A stretch of 37,424 bases of DNA from Desulfofundulus thermosubterraneus DSM 16057. GTDB taxonomy: Bacteria > Bacillota > Desulfotomaculia > Desulfotomaculales > Desulfovirgulaceae. Shown one piece after another: positions 26,671 to 37,422 of this stretch. Numbering within the stretch: the first letter of the stretch is position 1; each line of letters starts with the position of its first letter. The position numbers and the translations under genes were made by a program. The stretch covers positions 1 to 37,424 of the forward strand of contig NZ_FQZM01000038.1 of the NCBI RefSeq assembly GCF_900142025.1, written 5' to 3'. The notes under the pieces were generated by a model. The model made no database searches. It was given only the letters and a program-made list of their open reading frames with translations, and was not told where the DNA came from.

Positions 26671-28128
26671 ATGGAATCTGTAAAAGCTGCTTCCACCACG
26701 GAATGTTTGCCGGAAGAGCAGCAGGGTTTGCGGCGGGGGCTCAAACCCCGTCACCTGCAATTAATTGCGCTGGGGGGCATTATCGGCAGCTGTTATTTTT
26801 TGGGGAGCGGGTATGTGATCGATTCCGCCGGCCCGGGTGCCTGGCTGGCTTATGCCCTGGGCGGGGCCATTATTTTTATGGTCATGGCCTGCCTGGGGGA
26901 ACTGGCGGTAGCCATCCCCGTTTCCGGTTCTTTTGTGTCCTACGCCCACGATTTGATTTCACCTACCTGGGCTTGCGGTGTGGGCTGGTCGTACTGGAGC
27001 ACCTGGGTAACTTATGTCCCTTCGGAAATGATCGCTGCAGGGATCATTATGCATAACTTTTTCCCCGGTATAGAACCGGTCTATTGGGCCATTCTGTTTG
27101 GTTTGGTTCTTACTTTTATAAACCTGGCCTATGTGGGAACGTTCGGCGAACTGGAATTCTGGCTGGCCCTAATTAAGATCATCGCCATTATTGCTTTTTG
27201 CGTCTTTGCGGTGCTGATTTTCCTGGGTGTGATTGGTGAACAAGGCTTTTTAGGTGCCACTTATTTAACCGGCCAGGGAGGCATGTTTCCCAAAGGCATT
27301 CCGGCGGTGCTTCTAACCATGGTAATTATTCTGGTCAATTTCCAGGGGTCGGAGCTGATTGGCCTGGCGGCCGGAGAAAGCCAGCACCCGGAGAAAAGCA
27401 TACCCGTGGCCATTCGCAACGTTACCTGGCGGATCATCGCTTTATATGTGATCCCCTTGTTTTTGTTGGTAACCATTTTCCCCTGGGAAAAGGCCGGACT
27501 TGAGGAAAGCGTGTTTGCCGCCGCCCTGAACGCCTATGGTCTCAACTGGGCCGGTTCCCTCTTCTCCGTGGTGGTGCTTACAGCCGCCCTTTCCTGCGCC
27601 AACAGCGGTATTTACGGTACAGCCCGCGCGCTGTACGGATTGTCCAGAGCCGGCCTGGCTCCAAAATGGCTGGGGAAGGTGAATAAGAAGGGCGCTCCTA
27701 AAAATGCCATTTTGATGACCATCATTCCCTGCTGGATCGGCATTATTGCCTACACCCTGGATACCAGTGAGACCCTTTATACATACCTTTTGGCGTTGTC
27801 CGGATTTACGGGTGTGATGGCCTGGGTTTCCATCTGCTGGTCCCAGCTGGCTTTCCGGCGCAAGCTGGAAAAGCAGGGCTATGATATCAGCCGGCTCAAA
27901 TACAAAACTCCTTTATTCCCTTACCTGACCCACTTTGCCATCTGGTCCCAGCTGGCCTGCGTGGCGGTCATGGCCTTTAACCCGGACCTGCGCACTTCCC
28001 TCTATGTGGGTATTCCAATGCTCCTCCTGCCCATGGCCTGGTACCGGATTTGGGGAAGGAAAATGCAGTCCAAAATGGCTCCCGTTAATATGTTCACCGA
28101 GTTGTTTGGTCATACGGTTAAACAATAG
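26671..28128 (+). CDS. APC-superfamily amino acid or amine permease (GabP/LysP-like AAT branch)
   Basis: 485 residues with about 12 membrane helices. The start LRRGLKPRHLQLIALGGIIGSCYFLGSG, SGSFVSYAHDLISP, FQGSELIGLAAGESQHPEKSIP and TARALYGLSRAGLAPKWLGKVNKKGAP match the amino acid transporter (AAT) branch, which includes the GABA and lysine permeases. These are proton symporters. From the neighbouring putrescine-type aminotransferase I infer an amine, GABA or amino acid as substrate. ATG 26671 has six G (26659-26664) six bases upstream. It is a single gene behind its own sigma-54 promoter. Confidence 0.88.
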   Translation: MESVKAASTTECLPEEQQGLRRGLKPRHLQLIALGGIIGSCYFLGSGYVIDSAGPGAWLAYALGGAIIFMVMACLGELAVAIPVSGSFVSYAHDLISPTWACGVGWSYWSTWVTYVPSEMIAAGIIMHNFFPGIEPVYWAILFGLVLTFINLAYVGTFGELEFWLALIKIIAIIAFCVFAVLIFLGVIGEQGFLGATYLTGQGGMFPKGIPAVLLTMVIILVNFQGSELIGLAAGESQHPEKSIPVAIRNVTWRIIALYVIPLFLLVTIFPWEKAGLEESVFAAALNAYGLNWAGSLFSVVVLTAALSCANSGIYGTARALYGLSRAGLAPKWLGKVNKKGAPKNAILMTIIPCWIGIIAYTLDTSETLYTYLLALSGFTGVMAWVSICWSQLAFRRKLEKQGYDISRLKYKTPLFPYLTHFAIWSQLACVAVMAFNPDLRTSLYVGIPMLLLPMAWYRIWGRKMQSKMAPVNMFTELFGHTVKQ

Positions 28129-28181
28129 ATTTTGAAGCCAGGTTCCACCCGGTTTTCCCGGCGGGTTAAATATTCAAACCT

Positions 28182-28203
28182 TATGTTTCACTCTTGAAAC
28201 ATA
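28182..28203. promoter_or_regulatory. Activator site upstream of the aminotransferase operon
   Basis: TATGTTTCA (28182-28190) and TGAAACATA (28195-28203) form a perfect 9-bp dyad around CTCT. The heptamer core and the four-base centre equal those of 26223-26240. It lies about 55 bp upstream of the -24 box. Confidence 0.7.
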
Positions 28204-28222
28204 GCCGGCCGCCACCGGCTGA

Positions 28223-29647
<1,425 letters not shown>

Positions 29648-29711
29648 AAAAGAGGTCGGACGAAAACATGGCGAAAAAACGGAAAATAGCATGGCAAAAG
29701 GGGGCTGTGAA

Positions 29712-30110
29712 GTGATACTGCACTACCAGCCGGAAAAATGTACCGGTTGTCACCTCTGCGAACTGGCCTGCTCCGGGTATAAAGAGGGGGTTTTTAACCC
29801 GGCCCTGGCCAGGTTGCAGGTGAGTTCCGGGTACAAGGGGGACAACCTGGTCAATGAAGCGCGGCTTTGTGAAAAGTGTTTCAAGTGTGCCGACGCCTGT
29901 TCCAACAGGGCCATAGTATATGACCGGGGCCCGCTCTCCCTGGTATTGGATGATTGCGTGCAATGCGGCGCGTGTATTGAAGTTTGCCCCACTGCAGTTT
30001 TACGGCCGGATGGGCGGGGCTTTCCTCTCCTGTGTGACTACTGCCAGGGCGAACCTTACTGCGTTAAGTGGTGCCCCCACGAAGCACTGTCCTTGAAGGA
30101 GGTGGAATAG
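29712..30110 (+). CDS. 16-Cys ferredoxin-like electron-transfer subunit of AOR
   Basis: 132 residues with four Cys clusters in order: CTGCHLCELAC, CEKCFKCADAC, CVQCGACIEVCP and CDYCQGEPYCVKWCP. That is enough for four [4Fe-4S] clusters, as in HycB/DMSO-reductase iron-sulfur subunits. Proteins of this kind are found beside AOR genes and carry electrons away from the tungsten enzyme. I chose GTG 29712 because AAGGGGG (29698-29704) is seven bases upstream; ATG 29691 in the same frame lacks a ribosome site. The stop codon is directly followed by the AOR start codon, so the two are coupled. No promoter is seen in the 64-base gap after the aminotransferase. Confidence 0.88.
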   Translation: MILHYQPEKCTGCHLCELACSGYKEGVFNPALARLQVSSGYKGDNLVNEARLCEKCFKCADACSNRAIVYDRGPLSLVLDDCVQCGACIEVCPTAVLRPDGRGFPLLCDYCQGEPYCVKWCPHEALSLKEVE

Positions 30111-31874
30111 ATGGCCGGTTATCAGGGGCGGGTGTTGCGGGTTGACCTGACCAGTCATAAGGTCTTTGCGGAAGAATTAAACCGGGAGTGGGCGAGGGAC
30201 TACCTGGGCGGCAAGGGTCTGGGTATCAAGTACATTTATGAAGAAGTCGGGCCTGGAATAAATGCCCTTTCACCCGGCAATAAAATCATCTTCATGACCG
30301 GACCGTTCACCGGAACCGTGGTGCCCTGCTCGGGCAAACTTTCCATTGTAACCAAATCACCGGCCACGGGCACCATACTGGATTGTTCCATAGGCGGTTC
30401 TGCGGCTGTAGGTATCAAACGGGCCGGGTACGACGCCATAATCATCGAGGGCAAGGCACCGGACCTTGTTTATATACTGGTTGATGATGACCGGGTGGAG
30501 ATCAGGGACGCCCGGGACTACCGGGGGCTGGGGACCCATGAAACGGAAGGCAGACTTAAAAGCGAACATGGCGATGACTGCAGCGTGCTTTCCATTGGCC
30601 CGGCCGGTGAAAACCTGGTGCCCTTTGCCTGTATCACTTCCGACTTCTACCGGCAGGCCGGCCGGGGCGGCGTTGGAGCCGTGATGGGGAGCAAAAACTT
30701 GAAGGCGTTGGTGGTCAGGGGAACCGGAGAAGTACGCGCGGCGGATATACGCAGGCTTATGGATGTGGCCCTTGAGGCTTTTAAAAACGACCTGCTTACC
30801 GATACGAACCTCTGGGCCTATACCGCCGGCACGCCCATGATCGTGGAACTTTCCCACAGCACTGGTATCTTGCCCACAAATAACTTCCAGCAAGGTACCT
30901 TCGACCATTTTGAAAGAATAAAATCCGAAGCGGTGAACGGGGTAAGGGTGGCCAAAAAAGCATGTACCGCCTGCGGCCTGGGTTGCGGAAATTTTGTCCG
31001 GTCAGGTGAAGAGGTATTGGAAGGCCCCGAATACGAAACGCTGTCCGTAGCGGGGTCCAACTGCGGTATCGGTGACCTGGATGCCATCATCAGGTTTAAC
31101 AGGCTCTGCGACGACCTGGGCCTGGACACCATATCGGCGGGCGGTGTGACCGCCTTCGCCATGGAATTGACGGAAAAGGGCATCCACGATTTCGGGTTAC
31201 GCTTCGGTGACGTGGAGAAATACCTCCAGGTGCCCCGGTTGATTGCAAGCCGGGAGGGTATAGGTGCCGAACTGGCCGGGGGCGTCAAGTCTCTTTCGGA
31301 TACTTACGGCGGCAGGGAGTTTGCAATGCAGGTCAAAGGCCTGGAGTTTCCCGGTTACGATCCCAGGGGGTCGTGGGGCATGGGTCTGGCGTATGCCACG
31401 GCGCCCAGGGGGGCCTGCCACATGAGCGCTTGGCCCGTGGCTGAAGAGGCGTACGGGGAGAGGGACCCCTTCACCATCGAGGGTAAAGCGCAGCTGGTGA
31501 GGGACCTGCAGCACTATAATGCGGCTAAGTTTTCCCTGATCCTGTGTGATTTCTGGGCCCTGTCTTTTGAGGTAATGGCCCGGATGCTGTCCCCGCTTTT
31601 GGGGCGGGAGGTGACGGCGGCGGAGCTGGAACTGGCCGGGGAGAGGATTTTCAATCTGGCTAGGCTGTACAATATCCGGGAAGGCTTTAACGGCAAGGAT
31701 GACGTGCTGCCCGCGAGGATATTTACTCAACCGCTGACCACCGGTACCACCGCCGGCAAGACCCTTCCCGAGGAGGAGTTCAGGCGCATGCTTGCCGAAT
31801 ATTACACCTTGCGTGGTTGGGACGAAAACGGCAGGCCGAAGCCCGAAAAGCTGGCCCAGCTTGGCCTGGCGTAA
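30111..31874 (+). CDS. aor: Tungsten-containing aldehyde ferredoxin oxidoreductase
   Basis: 587 residues, the family length. The N-terminus YQGRVLRVDLTSHKV, YLGGKGLGIKYIYEE and VVPCSGKLSIVTKSPATG form the pterin-binding domain. CTACGLGC (Cys285, Cys288, Cys292) and Cys479 in LILCDFW are the four ligands of the single [4Fe-4S] cluster, matching the layout of the Pyrococcus enzyme. AOR oxidises aldehydes to carboxylic acids with a tungsten bis-pterin and passes electrons to ferredoxin. Here the aldehyde is most plausibly the product of the adjacent aminotransferase. It begins immediately after the ferredoxin stop codon. Confidence 0.95.
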   Translation: MAGYQGRVLRVDLTSHKVFAEELNREWARDYLGGKGLGIKYIYEEVGPGINALSPGNKIIFMTGPFTGTVVPCSGKLSIVTKSPATGTILDCSIGGSAAVGIKRAGYDAIIIEGKAPDLVYILVDDDRVEIRDARDYRGLGTHETEGRLKSEHGDDCSVLSIGPAGENLVPFACITSDFYRQAGRGGVGAVMGSKNLKALVVRGTGEVRAADIRRLMDVALEAFKNDLLTDTNLWAYTAGTPMIVELSHSTGILPTNNFQQGTFDHFERIKSEAVNGVRVAKKACTACGLGCGNFVRSGEEVLEGPEYETLSVAGSNCGIGDLDAIIRFNRLCDDLGLDTISAGGVTAFAMELTEKGIHDFGLRFGDVEKYLQVPRLIASREGIGAELAGGVKSLSDTYGGREFAMQVKGLEFPGYDPRGSWGMGLAYATAPRGACHMSAWPVAEEAYGERDPFTIEGKAQLVRDLQHYNAAKFSLILCDFWALSFEVMARMLSPLLGREVTAAELELAGERIFNLARLYNIREGFNGKDDVLPARIFTQPLTTGTTAGKTLPEEEFRRMLAEYYTLRGWDENGRPKPEKLAQLGLA

Positions 31875-32001
31875 GACTGGATGCCGCTCGCAACAGTGCC
31901 CGGCGCTAACTGGTAATAATCCTGTCTCTCAGAGCAGAATTCTTATATAATATTGGAATAGGGGATTATACCCGGGCAGGATTTCAGGAGGTGTTTGGAC
32001 C

Positions 32002-32241
32002 ATCGAGATAAGGGTCGAACTACGGGGCTACTTTTCCCGCTACGCACCCCCGGATGCCGTAAACGGGCGGTTTAGTTTGGAGATTCCGCCTGGCTCTACC
32101 GTAAAGAATGTGCTGGAAAAAGTTCATTTAACGGAAAAGTACGTGGGGCTAGTTTTGATTAACGGCCAGAAAGCTAGGATGCTGGACCGGTTGCATCAGG
32201 ACGACACTGTTACCATCTTCCCGGTGGTGGCAGGAGGATAG
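32002..32241 (+). CDS. MoaD/ThiS-like sulfur carrier of the AOR locus, with an ATC start
   Basis: The 79-residue beta-grasp protein (EIRVELRGYFSRYAPPD, LEIPPGSTVKNVLEKV, VGLVLINGQKARMLDRLHQDD, TVTIFPVVAGG) ends in the Gly-Gly tail needed for adenylation and thiocarboxylate formation. MoaD-like proteins supply dithiolene sulfur for the molybdenum or tungsten pterin and are often next to AOR genes. No ATG, GTG or TTG lies in frame near the beginning. ATC 32002 is at the right place, ten bases after AGGAGG (31986-31991), so a rare AUC start is likely unless the sequence has an error. A TATAAT at 31946-31951 without a good -35 leaves a separate promoter open. Confidence 0.8.
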   Translation: MEIRVELRGYFSRYAPPDAVNGRFSLEIPPGSTVKNVLEKVHLTEKYVGLVLINGQKARMLDRLHQDDTVTIFPVVAGG

Positions 32242-32298
32242 GCCTGCCGCCCGGGCCAGAACTGCTAAACCCGGCCGGCGAGGCCGGCGAAAAAGGGC

Positions 32299-32327
32299 TT
32301 GACGGGCGAAGGGGGTTATAGTATAAT
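32299..32327 (+). promoter_or_regulatory. Promoter of tRNA-Asn
   Basis: TTGACG (32299-32304), 17 bases, TATAAT (32322-32327), about 21 bases before the tRNA. Confidence 0.8.
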
Positions 32328-32348
32328 AATCTCTGGTGTTGAGGTTAT

Positions 32349-32423
32349 TCCCCGATAGCTCAACGGTAGAGCATCCGGCTGTTAACCGGAGGGTTGTAGG
32401 TTCGAATCCTACTCGGGGAGCCA
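32349..32423 (+). tRNA. tRNA-Asn (GUU)
   Basis: 75 bases with encoded CCA. Acceptor TCCCCGA/TCGGGGA, D-stem GCTC/GAGC, anticodon stem TCCGG/CCGGA around CTGTTAA, a five-base variable loop and T-arm GTAGG-TTCGAAT-CCTAC are all regular. It stands in the lysS-ctsR interval, where Bacillus has rRNA and tRNA genes. Confidence 0.96.
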
Positions 32424-32434
32424 GTTGTAAGCAA

Positions 32435-32474
32435 GACATACCTGGTGGATTACAGGTATGTCATTTTTATTTTC
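32435..32474 (+). terminator. Intrinsic terminator of tRNA-Asn
   Basis: GACATACCTG (32435-32444) pairs perfectly with CAGGTATGTC (32453-32462), followed by ATTTTTATTTT. Confidence 0.85.
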
Positions 32475-32603
32475 GTATCGTTTTATCCCATAAATAAAAC
32501 CCCAAAAAGCATAAAAAAACGGAAAATAAAGCGTCCGGGGAATCTAAATATTGCAGGCTGGTCACGGATGGCAATATTTTTCAGTGAAAGGTTCTTCCGG
32601 CGC

Positions 32604-32670
32604 TTGTATATTTTTAGGCGATTTTGTTTATAATAAAGGTGAAAGTCAGTCAAGATCAAGGTCAGGGAGG
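32604..32670 (+). promoter_or_regulatory. Promoter region and CtsR-type operator of ctsR-clpC
   Basis: TATAAT (32629-32634) has only a distant TTGTAT (32604-32609, 19 bases) as -35. Directly downstream, 32642-32665 holds GTCA/TCAA-rich repeats (GTCAGTCAAG, AAGGTCAGG) that resemble the CtsR heptad (A/G)GTCAAA but do not match the spacing exactly. It lies over the start point, where CtsR would repress its own operon. Confidence 0.4.
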
Positions 32671-32680
32671 GTGGTGGTGG

Positions 32681-33151
32681 TTGTCAAACATCTCAGACCT
32701 TATTGAACGCTATTTAAAGGAATTGCTGGCCGCCAGCGCCCGCGGGATGATCGAGATCCGGCGCAATGAACTGGCCGAACAGTTTAATTGTGTCCCCTCC
32801 CAGATCAATTATGTTCTTGCCACCCGTTTTACCTTGGAACACGGCTTTCTGGTGGAGAGCCGGCGGGGAGGCGGGGGATACGTACGCATAATGCAATTGC
32901 CCCGGGATAAAAGGCTGGATTCGATCAACCAGCTGTTAAACCTGGTGGGCGGGGAAATATCCCAGCAGCGGGCGCAGGCGATCATTGAGCGCCTGTGGGA
33001 GGAAAAGCTGATTACCGACCGCGAGTCCCGGATGATGCGGGCGGCCGTTGACCGGGAAGTGCTGCGCGTGGGTTTACCGGCCCGTGATCAATTGCGGGCA
33101 TTGATCTTGCGCGCGATGATCCTGGGTTTGTTGGGCAAAAAGGGTGAGTAA
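32681..33151 (+). CDS. ctsR: CtsR, repressor of class III heat-shock genes
   Basis: 156 residues. SNISDLIERYLKELL starts the winged helix, NYVLATRFTLEHGFLVESRRGGGGYVRI holds the recognition helix and the Gly-rich wing, and the C-terminal dimer domain follows. CtsR represses clp genes and is inactivated by heat or released through McsB. TTG 32681 gives the family start MSNISDLIERYL; the longer frame from 32624 adds 19 atypical residues. It heads the operon. Confidence 0.95.
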   Translation: MSNISDLIERYLKELLAASARGMIEIRRNELAEQFNCVPSQINYVLATRFTLEHGFLVESRRGGGGYVRIMQLPRDKRLDSINQLLNLVGGEISQQRAQAIIERLWEEKLITDRESRMMRAAVDREVLRVGLPARDQLRALILRAMILGLLGKKGE

Positions 33152-33209
33152 AACAGATTTTCGGAGAATGCTTCTGCCAATGCCAGCCAGCCAACAGGAG
33201 GGATACAAT

Positions 33210-33731
33210 ATGGAATGCGAGCGTTGCCACCAGAGGCCGGCCACGGTCCACTTGACGGAAATCATCAACAATGAAAAGCGGACCATGCGCCTGTGCGAGC
33301 AGTGTGCCCGGGAGTTGCAGGCCCAGGCCATGGGCTTTTTCCCTCAGATAAACCTGCATAATTTCCTGGCCGGGCTTTTACACAACGAGTTTGGCTTTCC
33401 CACCACCGGTCCCACGGTAGCCCCGGCGGGGGCCCGCTGTGAAGCTTGCGGGCTGACGGAGGCCCAGTTCGCCCGCCAGGGATTGCTGGGATGCGGAGAA
33501 TGCTACCGCTATTTTGGTCCCAGGCTCGAGCCCGTGTTCCGGCGTATTCACGGCAATACCTGCCATACGGGCAAGGTGCCGGAACGTACCGGCGGCAAAG
33601 TACGGGTCATTAACCGCATTGAGCGGTTGAAGGCGCAATTGCGGGAGGCCATCAGCCGGGAAGAGTTCGAGCGGGCAGCCGAATTGCGGGATACCATCCG
33701 GGAACTGGAAAAGGAGCTGCAGGAGGGATAA
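33210..33731 (+). CDS. mcsA: McsA, zinc-finger activator of McsB with UVR motif
   Basis: 173 residues. MECERCHQRPATVHLTE and LCEQCA form the first CxxC zinc finger, and CEACGLTEAQFARQGLLGCGECY the second. IERLKAQLREAISREEFERAAELRDTIRELEKEL is a UVR motif. McsA stimulates the arginine kinase McsB and buffers metals and redox stress. ATG 33210 has AGGAGGG six bases upstream; the earlier in-frame start overlaps ctsR. Confidence 0.95.
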   Translation: MECERCHQRPATVHLTEIINNEKRTMRLCEQCARELQAQAMGFFPQINLHNFLAGLLHNEFGFPTTGPTVAPAGARCEACGLTEAQFARQGLLGCGECYRYFGPRLEPVFRRIHGNTCHTGKVPERTGGKVRVINRIERLKAQLREAISREEFERAAELRDTIRELEKELQEG

Positions 33732-33735
33732 GGTG

Positions 33736-34809
33736 ATGTCCATCAGAGAAACCGTAAACAATCCCCACAGTCACTGGATGGATGGAACGGGTCCCGAGTC
33801 GGATATCGTGATCAGCAGCAGGGTGCGGGTGGCCCGGAATCTGGCCCATTTGCCCTTCCCCCATCTTTTGTCCCGGGAAAAGGCCGAAGAGGTGATCCAT
33901 GCCGTACAAACGGCAATAGAAAACAGGGTTTTCCGGGAAAAAGTGGGGAAAATGGAATTAACACGCATGAACGAATTGACCCCTGTAGAAAGGCAGATAC
34001 TAGTAGAAAAACACCTGATCAGTCCTGACTTGCTGGAGGGTTTTGAGCGCAAGGCGGTGGTGCTGCGGGACGACGAGGTGTTCAGTGTAATGGTCAATGA
34101 AGAGGACCACCTGCGTCTCCAGTGCCTCTTACCCGGTCTGCAGCTGAACAGGGCCTGGGAACTGGTCAGCCGCCTTGACGACGGCCTGGAAGCCACCCTG
34201 GACTATGCCTTTGACGAGAAGCTGGGCTACCTGACGGCCTGCCCCACCAACGTGGGCACGGGACTGCGCGCTTCGGTGATGCTGCACCTGCCCGGGCTGG
34301 TAATGGTCAATCAGATCAAGGGGGTACTGGGTACCATTACCAAACTGGGGCTGACCGTGCGCGGACTTTACGGCGAGGGTACCGAGGCTAAAGGCAACCT
34401 GTTCCAGGTGTCCAACCAGGTTACCCTGGGGCAGGCGGAGGAAGATATAATTGCCAACCTCATTTCGGTGACCCGCCAGCTTCTGGGGCAGGAAAGGGCG
34501 GCCCGGGAGGCCCTCTACCGGGAGCGCCGGGAGCAGCTGGAGGACCGGGTGGGGCGGGCTTACGGCTTGTTGAAGCATGCCCGGGTGATGACCTCGGACG
34601 AAGCCATGAGCCTCTTTTCCGACCTGCGCCTGGGTATCGATATGGGTATTATCAAAAATATTCCGGCACCACTGATCATCGAATTGATGGTGCTCACCAG
34701 GCCGGCCTTCCTGGTGAAGGTCACCGGTAAGGATTTAAGCCCGGTGGAGCGGGATATATACCGCGCCCAGTTAATTCGCAAAAAGCTATCGGCAGCTCAA
34801 CAGTCTTAA
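33736..34809 (+). CDS. mcsB: Protein arginine kinase McsB
   Basis: 357 residues of the phosphagen-kinase fold. [17 protein letters not shown] is the N-terminal signature, and [20 protein letters not shown] is the catalytic Cys region of the guanido kinases. The [17 protein letters not shown] segment is present. McsB marks unfolded proteins and CtsR with phospho-arginine for ClpCP. AGGAGG (33721-33726) serves ATG 33736, or GTG 33733 one codon earlier in the same frame. It is four to six bases from mcsA. Confidence 0.95.
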   Translation: MSIRETVNNPHSHWMDGTGPESDIVISSRVRVARNLAHLPFPHLLSREKAEEVIHAVQTAIENRVFREKVGKMELTRMNELTPVERQILVEKHLISPDLLEGFERKAVVLRDDEVFSVMVNEEDHLRLQCLLPGLQLNRAWELVSRLDDGLEATLDYAFDEKLGYLTACPTNVGTGLRASVMLHLPGLVMVNQIKGVLGTITKLGLTVRGLYGEGTEAKGNLFQVSNQVTLGQAEEDIIANLISVTRQLLGQERAAREALYRERREQLEDRVGRAYGLLKHARVMTSDEAMSLFSDLRLGIDMGIIKNIPAPLIIELMVLTRPAFLVKVTGKDLSPVERDIYRAQLIRKKLSAAQQS

Positions 34810-34838
34810 AAAAAATAAAACAGGAGGTGTGTCTTACG

Positions 34839-37325
34839 ATGTTATTCGGTCGTTTTACGCAAAGGGCACAAAAAGTATTGTTTTTAGCGCAAGAAGAAGC
34901 CAGAAGGCTCAACTATCCTTATGTAGGCACGGAACACCTGTTGCTCGGGTTAATCCGGGAAGGGGAGGGTGTAGCCGCCAAAGCCCTGGCCAGCCTGGGC
35001 ATTGACGCCGATAAGGTGCGGGCTACGGTCGAGCAGATGGTGGAAAAGGTATCCGGCCCCATGCCGCAGGAGATACCTTTAACCCCGCGGGCCAAGCGGG
35101 TGCTGGAACTGGCCGTGGATGAGGCCCGGCGCATGGGCCACAACTATGTGGGGACGGAGCACCTTCTCCTGGGGTTGATCCGGGAAGGCGAAGGTGTGGC
35201 TGCCCGGGCTCTGACATCCTTGGGGGCGGATCTTAACAAGGTGCGCAGTGTGATCATACAGATGCTCGGCGGTGCGGCAGGGGGCCCCGCTACGGGGCAA
35301 CCGGGTGCGGCCAGACCACAGGCCTCCAACACCCCCACCCTGGATCAGTTCGGCCGGGATCTCACGGCCCTGGCCCGGGATGACAAGCTGGATCCCGTGG
35401 TGGGCCGGGAGAAGGAAATTGAGCGGGTCATCCAGATCTTGAGCCGGCGCACCAAGAACAATCCGGTGCTCATCGGTGAGCCAGGGGTGGGTAAAACCGC
35501 CATTGCCGAAGGGCTGGCCCAGCGGATCGTGCAGGGTAATGTACCTGAGGTGCTGCTCAACAAGCGGGTGGTTACCCTGGACCTGGCCTCCATGGTGGCC
35601 GGCACCAAGTACCGGGGCGAGTTTGAGGAGCGCATCAAGAAGGTTATTGACGAAATTATCAAGGCCGGCAACATCATCGTTTTCATTGATGAGCTGCACA
35701 CTTTGATTGGTGCCGGGGCGGCGGAAGGTGCCATTGATGCGGCGAACATCCTGAAGCCGGCCCTGGCCCGGGGCGAGCTCCAGTGCATCGGGGCCACCAC
35801 CCTGGACGAGTACCGCAAGCACATTGAGCGGGACCCCGCCCTGGAGCGGCGCTTCCAGCCCATTATGGTGGAAGAACCGACGGTGGAAGAAACCATAGCC
35901 ATTTTAAAGGGGCTGCGGGATAAGTACGAAGCCCATCACCGGGTGCGCATAACCGACGAGGCCCTGGAAGCGGCGGCCAGGCTGTCGGACCGCTACATCA
36001 CCGACCGGTTCCTGCCGGACAAGGCCATCGACCTGGTGGATGAGGCCAGTTCCCGCGTGCGCCTGCGGGCTTTTACCGCCCCGCCCAACCTCAAGGACCT
36101 GGAGAAGCGGATTGAGGAAATTCAAAAGGAAAAGGAAGCTGCCGTCAACAACCAGGAGTTTGAAAAAGCCGCCCAGCTGCGGGATCAGGAGCAGCAGTTG
36201 AAAAAAGAGCTGGAAGCCAGGCGGCAGGACTGGCAGGCGGCCAGGGGCAAGGAGGAACTGGTTGTTACGGAGGAAGACATCGCCCAGATTGTCAGCAGCT
36301 GGACCGGCATCCCGGTGAAAAAGCTGGCCGAAGAGGAAACCGAGCGCCTGCTGCGCCTGGAAGAAATCCTGCACCAGCGGGTGGTGGGCCAGGACGAGGC
36401 GGTGCGGGCCGTAGCCCGTTCGGTGCGTCGGGCGCGGGCCGGGCTTAAGGATCCCAAGCGGCCCATCGGCTCCTTCATCTTCCTCGGCCCCACCGGCGTG
36501 GGTAAAACCGAGCTGGCCCGGGCGCTGGCGGAAGCCCTCTTTGGCGACGAGGACGCCCTGGTGCGCCTGGACATGAGCGAATACATGGAGCGGTTTGCCG
36601 TCTCCCGTTTGGTGGGCGCGCCTCCGGGCTACGTGGGTTACGAAGAGGGGGGCCAGCTGACCGAAGCGGTGCGGCGCAAGCCCTACACCGTGGTACTGCT
36701 GGACGAGATTGAAAAGGCCCACCCGGATGTGTTCAACATCCTGCTGCAGGTCCTGGAAGACGGCCGTTTGACCGATGCCAAGGGCCGGACGGTGGACTTC
36801 CGCAATACGGTGATCATCATGACCTCCAACGTAGGGGTGCATACCCTGCGCAAGGAAGGAACCCTGGGCTTCCGTACCGAACAGGAAAAGGAAGCCAGCT
36901 ACGAGCGCATGAAGGAGCGAGTGACCGAAGAGTTAAAACGCACCTTCCGGCCGGAGTTCTTAAACCGCATCGACGAAATCATCGTCTTCCACTCCCTGAC
37001 CGCCGAGCACATTAAGGAAATTGTGGGCCTGATGCTCAAGGAAGTAGCTGAGCGGATGAAGGAACACGATGTGGAAGTGGAGTTTACCGAAGCGGCCAGA
37101 GAAATCCTGGCCAGGGAAGGTTTCGACGAAACCTACGGTGCCAGGCCCTTGCGCCGGGCCATCCAGCGCCTGGTGGAAGACCGCCTTTCGGAAGAGCTCC
37201 TGAAGGGCACCTTCCACAAGGGTGACCGGGTGGTGGTAGACGGCGAAGACGGTCAGATTGTGGTACGCAGAGCCGGCGACAACCAGGCGGCGGGTGAGGC
37301 ACCGGCAAATGCTCAAAGTGAATAG
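34839..37325 (+). CDS. clpC: ClpC, AAA+ unfoldase of the Clp protease
   Basis: 828 residues. Two Clp-N repeats (about 1-145, [17 protein letters not shown] in each) come first. The first AAA+ domain has GEPGVGKT and the second GPTGVGKT. A middle coiled coil with a UVR motif ([22 protein letters not shown]) binds McsA/McsB-type adaptors. [21 protein letters not shown] is the family N-terminus, so I start at ATG 34839, with AGGAGG 11 bases upstream. It unfolds phospho-arginine-marked and adaptor-delivered substrates for ClpP. Confidence 0.97.
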   Translation: MLFGRFTQRAQKVLFLAQEEARRLNYPYVGTEHLLLGLIREGEGVAAKALASLGIDADKVRATVEQMVEKVSGPMPQEIPLTPRAKRVLELAVDEARRMGHNYVGTEHLLLGLIREGEGVAARALTSLGADLNKVRSVIIQMLGGAAGGPATGQPGAARPQASNTPTLDQFGRDLTALARDDKLDPVVGREKEIERVIQILSRRTKNNPVLIGEPGVGKTAIAEGLAQRIVQGNVPEVLLNKRVVTLDLASMVAGTKYRGEFEERIKKVIDEIIKAGNIIVFIDELHTLIGAGAAEGAIDAANILKPALARGELQCIGATTLDEYRKHIERDPALERRFQPIMVEEPTVEETIAILKGLRDKYEAHHRVRITDEALEAAARLSDRYITDRFLPDKAIDLVDEASSRVRLRAFTAPPNLKDLEKRIEEIQKEKEAAVNNQEFEKAAQLRDQEQQLKKELEARRQDWQAARGKEELVVTEEDIAQIVSSWTGIPVKKLAEEETERLLRLEEILHQRVVGQDEAVRAVARSVRRARAGLKDPKRPIGSFIFLGPTGVGKTELARALAEALFGDEDALVRLDMSEYMERFAVSRLVGAPPGYVGYEEGGQLTEAVRRKPYTVVLLDEIEKAHPDVFNILLQVLEDGRLTDAKGRTVDFRNTVIIMTSNVGVHTLRKEGTLGFRTEQEKEASYERMKERVTEELKRTFRPEFLNRIDEIIVFHSLTAEHIKEIVGLMLKEVAERMKEHDVEVEFTEAAREILAREGFDETYGARPLRRAIQRLVEDRLSEELLKGTFHKGDRVVVDGEDGQIVVRRAGDNQAAGEAPANAQSE

Positions 37326-37392
37326 TACCCGCCTGTATGCCGTACCCGCTGAAAAGGCGGGGGGTCGGTAAGGGTGGGTCTAAGAAAATATC

Positions 37393-37422
37393 AGGAGGTG
37401 CGGGCTTTCCGCACCTCCTTTT
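37393..37422 (+). terminator. Terminator of the ctsR-clpC operon
   Basis: AGGAGGTGCGG (37393-37403) pairs perfectly over 11 bases with CCGCACCTCCT (37409-37419) around a five-base loop, followed by TTT. Confidence 0.8.

Noticed and set aside
32242-32298. GCCGGC-GAG-GCCGGC hairpin as a terminator after the MoaD-like gene
   Set aside because: It is followed by GAAAAAGGG rather than T, and no gene on the other strand needs it.
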